A stretch of 48,587 bases of DNA, taken from contig CAYJFC010000007.1 in NCBI GenBank assembly GCA_964369625.1, forward strand, positions 1 through 48,587, read 5' to 3'. Of the stretch, positions 16,613 through 25,266 are shown one piece after another. Made by a program: the position numbers and the translations under genes. Numbering within the stretch: position 1 is the stretch's first letter; every line of letters begins with the position of its first letter. The DNA is from CAKOSP01 sp964369625. GTDB lineage: Bacteria > Bacillota_I > Bacilli_A > RF39 > UBA660. A model generated the notes under the pieces. It searched no databases. It had not been told where the DNA came from and worked only from the letters and a program-made list of their open reading frames with translations.

Positions 16613-16981
16613 ATGCAAAAAAAAGTTTTAATAGTTGATGATAATACAATTAATATTAAAGTATTAACTAGAATTATTGCTGATTTTGATTTTGACATAG
16701 ATCAGTGTTATGATGGCATAGAATGTTTAGAAAAAATAAATTCTGGTAATGTATATGATTTAATATTAATGGATATAATGATGCCAAGAATGGATGGAGT
16801 GGAAACAGTAAAAAGACTAAAAGAGAAAAGTGATTTTAATATTCCAATAATAGCAGTAACAGCAGATGCCGTTGAAGGTGCAGCAGAAAAATATTTGTCA
16901 GCTGGTTTTGATGAATATATATCTAAACCAACAGATAGAATATTACTTAATAATGCTATTAGAAAATTATTAGGAATGTAA
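16613..16981 (+). CDS. Stand-alone CheY-like response regulator receiver
   Basis: The 122-residue protein is one receiver domain with no output domain. The acidic pair DD near residues 9-10, the phospho-acceptor Asp54 in LILMDIMMPRMDG, the conserved Thr in AVTADA and Lys ~103 in ISKPTDR are all present. The sequence most resembles receivers normally found at the end of hybrid histidine kinases. No kinase gene is adjacent; the nearest is at 34868. The gene is followed after 18 bases by the FNT-like gene, so the two probably share a transcript. It likely signals through protein contact. Confidence 0.85.
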   Translation: MQKKVLIVDDNTINIKVLTRIIADFDFDIDQCYDGIECLEKINSGNVYDLILMDIMMPRMDGVETVKRLKEKSDFNIPIIAVTADAVEGAAEKYLSAGFDEYISKPTDRILLNNAIRKLLGM

Positions 16982-16999
16982 AAGAGGTAAGAAGGCAGT

Positions 17000-17608
17000 A
17001 TGAAAATTTTTATAAAATCATTTTTAGCAGGGATGTTAATAACATTATCAGTTACAGTATATTTATTAATTGAAAATAAATATTTAGGATCATTTCTATT
17101 TAGTTTTGGATTAATAACAATTCTAGTATTTAAGTTTTATTTATATACTGGTAAAGTAGGTTATATAATTAATGAAAAAGCAAGTTATATATTAAAGGTT
17201 TTATTAATAGCTATTGGTAATGCGTTAGGATGCATTGTAACAAGTTTTTTGATTATGAATACTAGAATATATGAAACTTTTAAAGATAGTGCTAATTTAA
17301 TATCCGCGATTAAATTAAGTGATGATTTTTTAAGTATATTAATATTATCTATTTTTTGTGGAGTACTTATGTTTATCGCGGTAGATAATTTTAAAACAAA
17401 AAAAGAAGACAATTCAAAATATTTTATAGTAGTATTAGCAGTGATGGTATTTTTATTATCATCATTTGAACATAGTATAGCAAATATTGCATATTTGAAT
17501 TATGGTAATTTATTATTTACTATAGATGGTTTATTATTTATATTAGTAGTGCTTCTTGGTAATGCAATAGGTACAATGATTATTCCATTATGTAAAAAAG
17601 CAATGTAA
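17000..17608 (+). CDS. Short FNT-like (formate/nitrite channel) membrane protein
   Basis: This 202-residue membrane protein has about six hydrophobic segments and the hallmarks of the formate/nitrite transporter family: an N-terminal KSFLAGMLI, a central VFKFYLYTGKVGYI like the family's TGN/TGK motif, NALGC, CGVLMFIAV, and the signature FEHSIANIAYLNYGN. FNT proteins form pentameric channels for formate, nitrite or hydrosulfide. Usual length is 250-290, so this is a compact version. Formate export would suit a PFOR-dependent fermenter, but that is inference. The start follows GAGGTAAGAAGG, 18 bases after the receiver gene. The stop lies in the terminator stem. Confidence 0.6.
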   Translation: MKIFIKSFLAGMLITLSVTVYLLIENKYLGSFLFSFGLITILVFKFYLYTGKVGYIINEKASYILKVLLIAIGNALGCIVTSFLIMNTRIYETFKDSANLISAIKLSDDFLSILILSIFCGVLMFIAVDNFKTKKEDNSKYFIVVLAVMVFLLSSFEHSIANIAYLNYGNLLFTIDGLLFILVVLLGNAIGTMIIPLCKKAM

Positions 17609-17622
17609 CACATTGTTTTTAT
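17601..17622 (+). terminator. Terminator of the FNT-like gene
   Basis: CAATG (17601-17605) pairs with CATTG (17611-17615), followed by a T run. It overlaps the stop codon. Confidence 0.65.
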
Positions 17623-17669
17623 TTTACATTTTTATTGTGTAAAATAATCGTAATATTCATATTGATTTA

Positions 17670-17881
17670 TTGTAAAACAAAATAATTGATTGTATAATTT
17701 AAACATAGGAGGGATATGTTAATAATAAATTTTTTATAAAGAATAAAAGGGTTTAGTGGTATTAGTACCAAAAAGGGGTAAATATTAATAAATATTTCAT
17801 GCCGGTTAAAATAAATGATTTTAATTATTAATATATTTTTTTTAAGCATAAGAAACAAATAATATATTTATTTGTTTTTTT
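17670..17881 (+). other. Transcribed-looking intergenic region of unknown role
   Basis: This 340-base gap holds a promoter (TTGTAA 17670-17675, 17-base spacer, TATAAT 17693-17698) and a good terminator (AAACAAAT 17853-17860 pairing with ATTTGTTT 17870-17877, then T). Between them are AGGAGGG directly before a 7-codon frame (MLIINFL), the hairpin TGGTA/TACCA near 17757-17770, the run AAAAAGGGG and the hairpin AAATATT/AATATTT. No gene of normal size is present. It may encode a regulatory RNA or a leader peptide. Confidence 0.4.
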
Positions 17882-17892
17882 GATGGTATATA

Positions 17893-17921
17893 TTGCAATT
17901 AAATAATTACTTTGCTATAAT
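17893..17921 (+). promoter_or_regulatory. Promoter of the AAA+/DUF2357 operon
   Basis: TTGCAA (17893-17898), 17-base spacer, TATAAT (17916-17921). Confidence 0.7.
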
Positions 17922-17948
17922 TTAAAGAGAATAGAGGATGTTGATATT

Positions 17949-19094
17949 GTGCAAAATATATTAATTGAAAAATTTCTTGCAAATAAACATAAAACACTTC
18001 TTTTATATGCCTTAACTTTATATAAAGTGTATGATATAAAAGATGAAAAATTATGGAATGATGAAGATGAATTTAAAAAAATAATATCAGATATCTTAGA
18101 TATATATATTAAAAAATATTATTTAAGAGATAAATTGGATTTAGAAAAATTAAATGTTAACAATTTGAATAAAAAAGATTTTAAAATGACTTTAGCCCTT
18201 GCGGTTATATCAGATTATTACAAAACTGAATATGAAAACACAAAGGCTAAATATAAAAAGGCTATATATAACTTAACTTTAATTGTATATATTGTTACAA
18301 ATGTTGATAAAGATATATCGTTTTATAATAAAACAGTTAATATAAATTCTATTGTGGAAAAAATAAATGAATTATTTGGTGATGTTATTGGAAATAATGA
18401 ACTTGAAAAAAATCCTTTTGTTTTAGATATACTAGCAAATAATATTAAAGATTCTGAAAGAAAAGAAATTAGATTTTTTGAATCGCTTAAAAGCGTTGAG
18501 TCTTATAACACGTTTATAAAATATACGGATGAAGCATACTTTATAGATTATCAGAAAAATTTTATTAACTTACTAAAGTTTGATAATTATGATGTGAAGA
18601 AAATATATGAAAAACACGAATACAAAGAAATGTTTTTCCCAGTTAGTTATGAACTTGCAGCAATAACAATTTTAAAACTAATTGCTAATAACTGTGAAGT
18701 GCCAATTATGTTGCTTCCAATTAATGAAAAATACATAAATTTAAAAGATGGATTAAATAAAATTAAAGAAATATTTTCTAATCCATATATTAAAAAACAT
18801 ATTAAATTTAGTATTCCTTATAAAGATTATAAAGGAAATGAAGTTAAATTTAAAATATTAAAAGATATTGGATTTGATGTTGCAATATTTATTGATGAAT
18901 ATGAAGTTATTCTAGATTATTCGAATATAAAATATGATTATGCAATGTTTATAACGAATAAATTCTTGAAAAACAATCCTAAATTCGAAGAATTTAATGA
19001 AAAATCAAAAGACAAATATCAATTAGTAAGTGATGAGAGAATAGAAATGAATGAAGATGAACTAATAAATGTTAGTTTAAAGGAGGAAAATTAA
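17949..19094 (+). CDS. Uncharacterised first gene of the AAA+/DUF2357 operon
   Basis: This 381-residue soluble protein has no signal peptide or membrane helix. It starts at GTG; the GAGG lies 13 bases upstream, a long spacing. The N-terminal ~200 residues are helical and very lysine- and asparagine-rich. The C-terminal half looks alpha/beta, and the stretch ILKDIGFDVAIFIDEYEVIL (about residues 300-319), then a DYAMF segment, is faintly like the end of EAL-type barrels, without their catalytic residues; that likeness is weak and inferred. The last codons contain the AAAGGAGG ribosome-binding site of the next gene, so the two are translationally coupled. I do not recognise the family. Confidence 0.6.
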   Translation: MQNILIEKFLANKHKTLLLYALTLYKVYDIKDEKLWNDEDEFKKIISDILDIYIKKYYLRDKLDLEKLNVNNLNKKDFKMTLALAVISDYYKTEYENTKAKYKKAIYNLTLIVYIVTNVDKDISFYNKTVNINSIVEKINELFGDVIGNNELEKNPFVLDILANNIKDSERKEIRFFESLKSVESYNTFIKYTDEAYFIDYQKNFINLLKFDNYDVKKIYEKHEYKEMFFPVSYELAAITILKLIANNCEVPIMLLPINEKYINLKDGLNKIKEIFSNPYIKKHIKFSIPYKDYKGNEVKFKILKDIGFDVAIFIDEYEVILDYSNIKYDYAMFITNKFLKNNPKFEEFNEKSKDKYQLVSDERIEMNEDELINVSLKEEN

Positions 19095-19095
19095 A

Positions 19096-20604
19096 ATGGA
19101 CGTATACAATGACTTTTTTATAGACTTTATGGAGCCTTTTTTTGAAGGTTTAGTACAAATATTTAAAAATTTAGCAACTGGATTATTCCAAATGTTTAAT
19201 GTTTTAAATTATGTTGAAGTTATTAATAATTATTCTGATCAATTAACAGGAGCAGGAGTCGTAGTAATAATACTTACTGTGTTATGTTTATTGGTAATAT
19301 ATGGAATACTTGTATTTTTAATAGTGTTGATTGTAAAAAGGATGTTTAAATATAGACGTAATCGTTTAAAACAAGAATCTATGATTGATGAAATTGATAG
19401 ACTTAATATGGACGTGGTAAGGCTTAAAGAAGAAAATCAAAAATTTTTATCAATGGCAGATCCTGCTTCAGGGGAAATTGAATATGATGAAAATGGAAAT
19501 ATTATAAATAAAGTTCAAGAAGGCGAAACTAGATTCTTTAGATTATCTAAAGTTGATGAAACAATGCAAAATTATGTTGCACCTGATTACAACACAACAA
19601 TATCTTTAAAAGAATTTTGTGATAAATTTAGAGCATATGCTGCATCTAGATTAAAATTATATTATGATGATAAAATAATAAGATTATTTGTTGCATCATT
19701 TGCATCAAATAGATTAATAATTTTACAAGGTATATCAGGAACTGGTAAAACATCACTTGCATATGCATTTGGTAATATGATAGAAAATGAAGCAACAATA
19801 GCATCTGTTCAACCTTCATGGAGAGACTCTTCAGAATTATTTGGTTATTTCAATGAATTTACTAAAAGATTTAATGAAACTGAAGTTCTTACTAAACTTT
19901 ATGAAGCAACTTATAAAGATGATGTTTATTTAACACTTTTAGATGAAATGAACATTTCGCGTGTAGAATATTATTTTGCAGAAATGTTATCAATATTAGA
20001 ATTACCAAATAAAAAAGATTGGGTTTTAGATTTAGTTCCAAGTGCTTGGGATAACGATCCTAAACATATAATAGACGGTAGATTTCAATTGCCAGATAAT
20101 ATGTGGTATGTAGGTACTATTAATAATGATGATTCAACATTCATGGTTACTGATAAAGTATACGATAGAGCAATGCCAATAAATATTGATAACAAAGCTG
20201 AAGCTTTTGAAGCTCCGGATACAGAGCCTATGAGATTATCTAGTAAGTATTTATTTACTTTATTTGCAAAGGCACAAGATGATTACAAAGTGGGAGATGA
20301 CACATTAAATAAAATTAATGAAATGGATAGATATGTAATAGATCACTTTAGATTAGCATTTGGTAATCGTATAGTTAAGCATATTAAGGAATTTGTTCCA
20401 GTATATGTAGCGTGTGGTGGTACAGAAATAGAAGGTTTAGATTATGTAATGGCTAATAAAATATTACGTAAATTTGAACAATTAAATCTATCATTTATAA
20501 AAAATGAAATTGATGGTTATATAGATTACTTAAATCAGTTATTTGGTAAAGATCAAATGACTGAATGTATAGCATATTTAGAAAGACTTAAAAAGACAAT
20601 ATAG
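19096..20604 (+). CDS. Membrane-anchored McrB-like AAA+ ATPase
   Basis: The 502-residue protein joins a membrane anchor to an AAA+ module. Residues ~50-80 form one long transmembrane helix (VVVIILTVLCLLVIYGILVF), followed by basic residues and a short coiled coil (~85-115). The AAA_5/McrB-type domain has Walker A GISGTGKTS (~213), Walker B LLDEMNISR (~280), a sensor-1 like GTINNDDSTF (~339) and the arginine-finger segment KVYDRAM (~355). DEMN-R plus GTxNxDxS is typical of McrB and related nucleotide-driven motors. McrB of the restriction system uses GTP; which nucleotide is used here is unknown. The next gene encodes a DUF2357 protein, the usual partner family of McrB-type ATPases. A membrane anchor is not part of the classic soluble McrBC restriction enzyme. 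Confidence 0.8.
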   Translation: MDVYNDFFIDFMEPFFEGLVQIFKNLATGLFQMFNVLNYVEVINNYSDQLTGAGVVVIILTVLCLLVIYGILVFLIVLIVKRMFKYRRNRLKQESMIDEIDRLNMDVVRLKEENQKFLSMADPASGEIEYDENGNIINKVQEGETRFFRLSKVDETMQNYVAPDYNTTISLKEFCDKFRAYAASRLKLYYDDKIIRLFVASFASNRLIILQGISGTGKTSLAYAFGNMIENEATIASVQPSWRDSSELFGYFNEFTKRFNETEVLTKLYEATYKDDVYLTLLDEMNISRVEYYFAEMLSILELPNKKDWVLDLVPSAWDNDPKHIIDGRFQLPDNMWYVGTINNDDSTFMVTDKVYDRAMPINIDNKAEAFEAPDTEPMRLSSKYLFTLFAKAQDDYKVGDDTLNKINEMDRYVIDHFRLAFGNRIVKHIKEFVPVYVACGGTEIEGLDYVMANKILRKFEQLNLSFIKNEIDGYIDYLNQLFGKDQMTECIAYLERLKKTI

Positions 20605-20617
20605 GGAGTTGATATAA

Positions 20618-21724
20618 ATGGGGAGTAAGTTTTTAGAAGTAACTAACGTTTTATCTAGTAGAAAAACAGAAGACTTTTTAGCAAGAACTAATAGTGAAAT
20701 TGAAATAACAACAAATATAAAACAAGTTGTTAGAGATTTTTCATGGATAGAAAAATTAGAACAAACTATTCCCTATATTGACACTATAGTTCGTAATCCA
20801 AGAAAATTCATTGTTTCTGAAGAAGAAATAATTCCTGTTGAAAAAACTAGAAAAGTAACTGAAGAATCGATTAAGCATTTAGCTAAGCATACTTCGCTTA
20901 TTCAAGATATTGATGAAGATGGTAGTGTTAAACCTCTTAAACTTTTAAACGTTTTCAAAGAAGAAACCACAGATCTTTATGAAAATAGATTTATTTATTC
21001 ATTAATAGTTAATACTAAAACATTTCTAAATAATCAATTAGAAAATTATTCGGCTAAACAAAAGTCTGAATATTGTAAAAGCGTAAATTACAAAGGACAT
21101 ACTAGACTTTCGACAGAAAATTTAAGTTTTGAAGTAAATATAAAAAATGATTTTGCAGAAAGTTCTGATGAGGCAAGCCAATCGTTTGCATACGAAGAAA
21201 GAATTAAAAGAATAAATGAAATATTTAGTGACTTTTTAGCAACTCAGTTTATTAAGAGTTTAAGTGGATCAACGCCTGTTAGAAGTCCAATAAGAAAAAC
21301 TAATGTAATATTAAAAGATAAAAGTTTTATTAAAGCAGTAGAATTATGGGAGTTTATTGAAAAATATGATCCTGATAATGCAACGCAAGTAGTAGAAAAA
21401 GAAGAAAAAACATCACCACTTAATTTAAACGATAAAATGGATGTTGGAGTATTTTTATTTTATGAAGCATTTTCAAATCAAGCAAAAGATTTAACTAGTA
21501 GTATTGAATACAAATTTTCAGTACCTTATTTAAGAAAGATAATAGAAAATTATGTTAATGAATTTGATTTAGATGAAAAAAAATTCAAAAATCTTGTTAA
21601 TAAAGAATTTCAAAGAGCAAAACATATAAAAGAAGAATTATATAATGAAATAAAAAAAGAATATAATAACAATTTAGAAAGTCATAACGATAGAGTAAAA
21701 AAAAGTTTAGCTTTCTTAGATTAA
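20618..21724 (+). CDS. DUF2357 (McrC-like) protein without visible nuclease domain
   Basis: This 368-residue protein resembles DUF2357 proteins that partner McrB-type ATPases. Visible features are a helical start (LEKLEQTIPYIDTIVRNPRKF, reading from TTNIKQVVRDFSWI), the ESIKHLAKHTSLIQDI segment at ~88-103, and the diagnostic ETTDLYENRFIYSLI around residue 120. In McrC-like proteins a C-terminal PD-(D/E)XK nuclease usually follows; here the C-terminal ~170 residues are helical and charged and I see no D...ExK core. It may act as an adaptor or stimulator of the upstream ATPase rather than a nuclease. It starts after GGGAG, 13 bases past the ATPase stop, so it is co-transcribed. Confidence 0.65.
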   Translation: MGSKFLEVTNVLSSRKTEDFLARTNSEIEITTNIKQVVRDFSWIEKLEQTIPYIDTIVRNPRKFIVSEEEIIPVEKTRKVTEESIKHLAKHTSLIQDIDEDGSVKPLKLLNVFKEETTDLYENRFIYSLIVNTKTFLNNQLENYSAKQKSEYCKSVNYKGHTRLSTENLSFEVNIKNDFAESSDEASQSFAYEERIKRINEIFSDFLATQFIKSLSGSTPVRSPIRKTNVILKDKSFIKAVELWEFIEKYDPDNATQVVEKEEKTSPLNLNDKMDVGVFLFYEAFSNQAKDLTSSIEYKFSVPYLRKIIENYVNEFDLDEKKFKNLVNKEFQRAKHIKEELYNEIKKEYNNNLESHNDRVKKSLAFLD

Positions 21725-21726
21725 TA

Positions 21727-21735
21727 TGATATAAT
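21727..21735 (+). promoter_or_regulatory. Extended -10 promoter before the calcium-repeat protein
   Basis: TGATATAAT, perfect extended -10, in the 32-base gap after the DUF2357 gene. The next gene can therefore be expressed separately from the operon. Confidence 0.6.
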
Positions 21736-21756
21736 TTTAGCATAGGAGAATCGTAC

Positions 21757-23025
21757 GTGAAAAAAGTAAAAATTGATAATCAGTATAAAGAAATAAAAAT
21801 TGATTTAAATGAATTTGCCAAGTTACTTTCAGATGAGCAGTATAAAAAAATAGAGGAAACTCTTAATAAAATGTATGAAGGTAAAGTAGAAATCACTAAA
21901 GCATTTGTTTTAAAATGTATAAAATTAACTATAGCTAAAGAGGATGATTTATTATATTTAAGATCTAATTTAGTTGTAGAAAAAGATTCAAAAACACTAA
22001 TATTTAGATTTAAAAAGAAAACAAAAAAATGGCCAATAATAATATTACTGTTATTAACTTTATTAATTGGAGTATTTTCTGCAACATATTCAGGGTTAAT
22101 ATATGTAGAAACTATTAATTTAAATAAAGATATAGATGGTGATGGTGTAGCAGATATAAATATTGATTTAAATAATGATAGGATAGCAGATATAAATGTT
22201 GATACAGATGGTGATGATTTACCTGATGTAAATATAGATTATAAAGGTAATAGAGAGTCAATATTTAATCAAGATACTGATGGTGATGGTATTCCTGATA
22301 AAAATTTGGTAAACGATGCAACTGATGGTAAAGAGTGTGAAGTTAACTGTGATACTAATGGTGATGGATGGCCTGATACAAATTATGACACTAATGGTGA
22401 TGGTAAACCTGATTTTGATATTGATAGTGATAAAGATGGTTTTGTAGACACTAGTATTGATTTAAACGGAGATATGCTTTGTGATATCATGTGTGATGAT
22501 GATAATGACGGGGTATGTGATAGAAGTTGTATTGTTACTCTAATAGATCCAACTAATCCAGACGAAGACGATGACTATATCGGAAGTGGTTCATCTGAAG
22601 TAACAGGAAATGATCAAAGTAATATAAATTCTGGAAAATTAAGCGTAGTGTATGAAGATAACGGAGAACTTTATGTTGAAGGTTTAGTACCAACAGATCA
22701 AGGTGGAGAAATAGTTACTCCTCAAAAAGCATTTGTAATAACTAATTTATCAGATTTTGAAGTATATTATAAATTAACATTTGAAATAGAATCAAATACA
22801 TTTACTAGTCAAAACTTCAAATACAAAATTGAATCTACTAATGGTGGGTTTGCATCAGATTTTCAAACTGCTCCATGGGAAGATACTTTATTAACATCTT
22901 ATGTAACAATACCGCCGCTATCATCACAAGAATATACAATTACATTTATGTTAGAAGGAATTAATGCTCCACAAGATTTTGATCAAGGTCAAAAATTTGT
23001 TGGAAATATAAAAGTAGGAGAGTAA
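21757..23025 (+). CDS. Single-pass membrane protein with calcium-binding-type DxDGDG repeats
   Basis: The 422-residue protein starts at GTG after TAGGAG. Residues 1-90 are a charged cytoplasmic domain, ~92-116 a transmembrane helix (WPIIILLLLTLLIGVFSATY), and the rest is predicted extracellular. Residues ~125-255 are packed with thrombospondin-type-3/EF-hand-like repeats such as DTDGDGIPD, DTNGDGWPD and DTNGDGKPD, which bind calcium in known proteins. Three cysteine pairs (for example CEVNC) may cross-link them. A C-terminal beta-rich domain (~275-422) resembles an immunoglobulin-like or CARDB-type module. The gene directly follows the AAA+/DUF2357 operon and could be its outward-facing partner; that link rests only on position. 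Confidence 0.7.
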   Translation: MKKVKIDNQYKEIKIDLNEFAKLLSDEQYKKIEETLNKMYEGKVEITKAFVLKCIKLTIAKEDDLLYLRSNLVVEKDSKTLIFRFKKKTKKWPIIILLLLTLLIGVFSATYSGLIYVETINLNKDIDGDGVADINIDLNNDRIADINVDTDGDDLPDVNIDYKGNRESIFNQDTDGDGIPDKNLVNDATDGKECEVNCDTNGDGWPDTNYDTNGDGKPDFDIDSDKDGFVDTSIDLNGDMLCDIMCDDDNDGVCDRSCIVTLIDPTNPDEDDDYIGSGSSEVTGNDQSNINSGKLSVVYEDNGELYVEGLVPTDQGGEIVTPQKAFVITNLSDFEVYYKLTFEIESNTFTSQNFKYKIESTNGGFASDFQTAPWEDTLLTSYVTIPPLSSQEYTITFMLEGINAPQDFDQGQKFVGNIKVGE

Positions 23026-23038
23026 CACTCTTCTTTTT
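23017..23038 (+). terminator. Terminator of the calcium-repeat protein gene
   Basis: GGAGAGT (23017-23023) pairs with ACTCTTC (23027-23033, one G-T pair), then T-rich. Overlaps the stop. Confidence 0.6.
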
Positions 23039-23107
23039 ATGTACATGTAAATATATTGTATATTTACGTAAAGATTTATAGCTAAAAACAAATAATATTT
23101 AATTTAA

Positions 23108-23136
23108 TTTACAATATACTATTGTTTTGATATAAT
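23108..23136 (+). promoter_or_regulatory. Promoter of the coiled-coil operon
   Basis: TTTACA (23108-23113), 17-base spacer, extended -10 TGATATAAT (-10 at 23131-23136). Confidence 0.7.
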
Positions 23137-23160
23137 GAAAAAGAATAAAGGGTGATATAT

Positions 23161-24387
23161 ATGGATAGAATTAATTCAGAAGTAAAAAATTTATTAGATA
23201 AATTATACAATTTAAAAAGTAAAGAAAGTATTTTAATTGCACAACTTGCAATGGATCAAAAAAATGCAAATGACATTAAAGATACTGCTTCAGAAAATAA
23301 AAACAATTTATCAGAAAGCATTAATACTTTAAAACAAGAAGAAGTATTATTAAAAGACGAAGGTGAACTATTAAAAGAAGCACTTAATAATGTTAATCGT
23401 AGTAGTTTTAGTGTGGTACTAAATAAAATAGGTGTTAAATTTAATGTCGGAGACGTTTTAGAAGATGTTGAAAGCAATTTACCGTCTACAGTTAGAAGAA
23501 TTAAATCAGATAAAGAAACTGCTATTGAAAAATTATCACAAGTAGAAAAAGAATTAAACGATACTATTACTTTAATTGCTGATTTAGATTTAAGAATGGA
23601 TGAAGCTTTATCTAATCAAAGTAAATTAAGTGATTATGTTGATTTAGCACTTAAGAATAATATTAATGTTACTAGAGAAGCTTTGATTAATTTATTATCT
23701 AAATTTAATTTAGATGATGATGAACAAAGAGAAGCTGCTAAGTTACTAATGTTCCCTGAAGATGCATTATTTGCTTATAATGAAGCTATCTTAAGTGGGA
23801 AAAAATTTGGTAAAAGTTTTTCTGATGTATTTGCAGAAGCTAAAAGTATTGAATTAGTTCCTGAAATTACAAAGGATATGGAAGATGCACCAGAAGCATC
23901 GCCAATAGTGTTAGATGAAGAAGTAATTAGTCCTATAATATTAGATGAAGCGGTTGATGAAATAGTTGTTCCAATTGAATTAGATAAAACGGTGGTAGAG
24001 CAAATAGTTATGCCACAAGTTGTTAAAGAGGAAAAAAATGTTAAATATGTTTTAGAGGACAATGGATTTAATTATGAAAACTTTACTAATACAGATGTAG
24101 CTTTTATTGAGCAACATATGGATATAGAATTAATTGAAAAAAATGTTAAACTAATGAAAGATATGGGACTTAACATAGATGTATTTGTTGATAATATAGA
24201 ACTATTTGTTGATGATGAACTGGAAACAAAATTAAATATGCTAATAGAAATAGGTAAAGTACCTTTTGATATATATTTAAACCCAAATATATTGGTAAAA
24301 TATGATGCAGCTGAATTAAAAAGTTCTATAGATACATTAAAAGAAAGTGGATTGGATCCAAAAAAAGTGCCATTAATGGCATACTAG
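23161..24387 (+). CDS. Coiled-coil protein of unknown function
   Basis: The start ATG at 23161 is 8 bases after AAAGGG; a GTG at 23152 overlaps that site and is rejected. The 408-residue protein is cytoplasmic. Residues ~1-160 form long coiled-coil helices (heptad-like, rich in E, K, L, N). A helical segment reaches ~225, followed by an acidic linker of repeated (P/S)IxLDE units (~240-290). The C-terminal ~100 residues are short helical repeats (MDIELIEKNVKLMKDMGLNI style, with a second copy) that resemble the small protein at 25267. First gene of a three-gene operon. I do not recognise a family. Confidence 0.6.
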   Translation: MDRINSEVKNLLDKLYNLKSKESILIAQLAMDQKNANDIKDTASENKNNLSESINTLKQEEVLLKDEGELLKEALNNVNRSSFSVVLNKIGVKFNVGDVLEDVESNLPSTVRRIKSDKETAIEKLSQVEKELNDTITLIADLDLRMDEALSNQSKLSDYVDLALKNNINVTREALINLLSKFNLDDDEQREAAKLLMFPEDALFAYNEAILSGKKFGKSFSDVFAEAKSIELVPEITKDMEDAPEASPIVLDEEVISPIILDEAVDEIVVPIELDKTVVEQIVMPQVVKEEKNVKYVLEDNGFNYENFTNTDVAFIEQHMDIELIEKNVKLMKDMGLNIDVFVDNIELFVDDELETKLNMLIEIGKVPFDIYLNPNILVKYDAAELKSSIDTLKESGLDPKKVPLMAY

Positions 24388-24400
24388 AAAGAGAGTTATA

Positions 24401-25264
24401 ATGATAGATATAAAATTATTAGAAAAACATATTGGGGTTGAAAGTTTAGAAAAAAAAGATGAATATAATCATATTATAAGTATGATATCAGATGATGAAT
24501 TTAAAAGTTTTGTAAACTTACTTAATTCCTATGGATTATCAATAAAAAAACTATCTGATTTAAAATTTATATTGTTAGGAGAAAAAATAGCTAAAGTAGC
24601 TCTTGAAGCAGCAAAAAATTCTAAAGTTATGGAGCAAACTATCAAAGATTCTACTGGAGACTTAAAAAATATTTTTACAAATGAATATAATAAAAAAGAA
24701 TTATTAGATGAAAAAAAAGAAGTAGAAACTTTAGAAACTACTTCATATAATAATAATATGGATACAACTCGTGAATACACAGAAAAAGAATTGCTGATTT
24801 TCCAAAATTTAGATAATAAAATTGCTATTGTACTTAGTTATTTCCGTAATGATTTAGATAAAAAATTATTTGAAGATGAAATATATAAATTAATAAAATT
24901 AAATTGTCCTGAAAAAGAAATTTTTAATAGAACAATTAAAAATGTGTTATCTGCCAATAGATACACTAATGATGAAATAGAAGGATATACACAAAGTATT
25001 GAAGCAGAGTTATTTCCTTATCAAAAAAAATTGGCAGATATACTAGAGCATGTTAATTTAGGGGAAAATTCATATAGCGAAATAGAAAGTGCTATTATTA
25101 ATATGAATTTAATTGACTTACCACCATTTGAAAGAATATATAATGCTGTTGAATATGTACTGAATTCACATAATATCCCAAAAGAAGATATAAATAGCTA
25201 TTTACAATTAATAGCGGAATACAATGCTCAAATTACTAATAATGCTAAAGAAATAAGAGGTTAA
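24401..25264 (+). CDS. Helical protein of unknown function, second gene of the coiled-coil operon
   Basis: This 287-residue, highly charged, predicted all-helical protein has no membrane segment. It starts after AGAGAG, 13 bases past the preceding stop. The N-terminal ~70 residues resemble the short helical repeats of its neighbours. The second half (from ~130, EKELLIFQNLDNKIAIVLSY) forms another helical domain. It is probably translated together with the genes on both sides. No motif is recognised. Confidence 0.55.
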   Translation: MIDIKLLEKHIGVESLEKKDEYNHIISMISDDEFKSFVNLLNSYGLSIKKLSDLKFILLGEKIAKVALEAAKNSKVMEQTIKDSTGDLKNIFTNEYNKKELLDEKKEVETLETTSYNNNMDTTREYTEKELLIFQNLDNKIAIVLSYFRNDLDKKLFEDEIYKLIKLNCPEKEIFNRTIKNVLSANRYTNDEIEGYTQSIEAELFPYQKKLADILEHVNLGENSYSEIESAIINMNLIDLPPFERIYNAVEYVLNSHNIPKEDINSYLQLIAEYNAQITNNAKEIRG

Positions 25265-25266
25265 TT

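Noticed and set aside
17667..17858. 63-codon minus-strand frame in the intergenic region
   Set aside because: Low-complexity hydrophobic translation, no ribosome-binding site; the plus-strand promoter and terminator explain the region better.
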